NCBI RefSeq assembly: GCF_022524485.1
Contig: NZ_JAKXMK010000011.1
Location: forward strand, 208,087 to 272,086
DNA length: 64,000 nucleotides
Source of the DNA: Pseudonocardia alaniniphila
GTDB lineage: Bacteria; Actinomycetota; Actinomycetes; Mycobacteriales; Pseudonocardiaceae
Direction of reading: 5' to 3'
The translations under genes and the position numbers were made by a program. Under the pieces are notes generated by a model that had not been told where the DNA came from, did not search any database, and saw nothing but the letters and a program-made list of their open reading frames with translations. This document shows, one piece after another, positions 63,574-64,000 of this stretch; position 1 is the stretch's first letter; each line of letters starts with the position of its first letter.

Positions 63574-64000
63574 TCAGAAGTCCATACCGCCCATGCCGCC
63601 CGACGGGTCGCCGCCGACCGGGGCCGGGTTCTTCTCCGGCTTGTCGGCGATGACGGCCTCGGTGGTGAGGAACAGGGCCGCGATCGAGGCCGCGTTCTGC
63701 AGCGCCGAACGGGTGACCTTGGCCGGGTCGATGATGCCGGCCTTGATCAGGTCCTTGTACTCACCGGTGGCCGCGTCCAGGCCCTCGCCCGGGTTGAGTC
63801 CGCGCACCTTCTCCGCGACGACACCACCCTCGAGGCCGGCGTTGACCGCGATCTGCTTGAGCGGGGCCTCCAGCGCAACCTTGACGATGTTGGCGCCGGT
63901 GGCCTCGTCACCGTCCAGGCCCAGGCCCTCGAACAGGCCGGCACCGGCCTGGATGAGCGCCACGCCGCCGCCGGCGACGATGCCCTCCTCGACGGCCGCC
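63574..64000 (-). CDS. groL: chaperonin GroEL, C-terminal part (5' end outside window)
   Basis: About 141 residues, open to the window edge. Reads [16 protein letters not shown], then [37 protein letters not shown], and ends GGMGGMDF, the Gly-Met tail of GroEL. The N-terminal domains are missing from the window. Many actinobacteria carry a second groL away from groES; which copy this is cannot be told. Confidence 0.95.
   Translation of the reverse strand, partial: AAVEEGIVAGGGVALIQAGAGLFEGLGLDGDEATGANIVKVALEAPLKQIAVNAGLEGGVVAEKVRGLNPGEGLDAATGEYKDLIKAGIIDPAKVTRSALQNAASIAALFLTTEAVIADKPEKNPAPVGGDPSGGMGGMDF

Overview
The window is very GC-rich DNA from a filamentous actinobacterium, most likely a member of the Pseudonocardiaceae such as Pseudonocardia. 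This rests on the codon bias, the ectoine/hydroxyectoine operon, the Rpf muralytic proteins with LysM domains, the SigK/RskA/MPT83-type surface locus, a cvnA-D 'conservon', and a block that follows the gene order of Mycobacterium tuberculosis Rv0861c-Rv0867c. The organism is inferred from family recognition, not from a search.

Layout. 0-3 kb: a minus-strand operon (acyl-CoA dehydrogenase, NMNAT-like nucleotidyltransferase, apgM-like phosphomutase cut by the window edge) with a divergent TetR gene and a perfect palindromic operator. 3.7-7.7 kb: an ECF sigma factor (SigK type), its RskA anti-sigma factor, a membrane-anchored molybdopterin oxidoreductase and a fasciclin lipoprotein. 7.7-20 kb: mixed accessory metabolism (aminotransferase, hydrolases, TetR regulators including one with two tandem HTH domains, a phosphotriesterase-like protein, two nitronate monooxygenase-like enzymes, a BBE-type flavoenzyme, an SDR). 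At 15.68-16.07 kb there are four copies of a 64-bp hairpin-forming repeat. 20.5-23.6 kb: ectABCD. 24-33 kb: membrane and lipoproteins, plus a thiamine locus (thiE facing TPP riboswitch-thiO-thiS-thiG).

33-41 kb is a molybdenum-cofactor and Rpf region. It holds XdhC, VWA and MoxR proteins (coxF/E/D-like), then moaC-mog-moaE, and a MobA-like nucleotidyltransferase. Two rpf genes are interleaved on the other strand. Each rpf gene has a GTGA-N6-TCAC (CRP-type) box upstream and a shared structured leader block. The MobA-like gene appears to start at a non-standard ATA codon overlapping the stop of a small upstream gene. 41-52.4 kb: the Rv0862c-like helicase-associated protein and the XPB-type helicase, separated by a minus-strand conservon (cvnA-B-C-D) with a cytochrome P450.

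52.4-62.4 kb: a 3-hydroxyisobutyrate dehydrogenase-like protein, a small PspC protein, and a LacI-controlled ABC transporter/catabolic operon (solute-binding protein, ATPase, two permeases, Gfo/Idh/MocA oxidoreductase, DUF6807 protein, cupin). Matching LacI-type operators lie at both ends of that unit. 62.4-63.1 kb is non-coding with its own direct and inverted repeats. The window closes with a small membrane protein, a strong bidirectional terminator and the C-terminus of GroEL.
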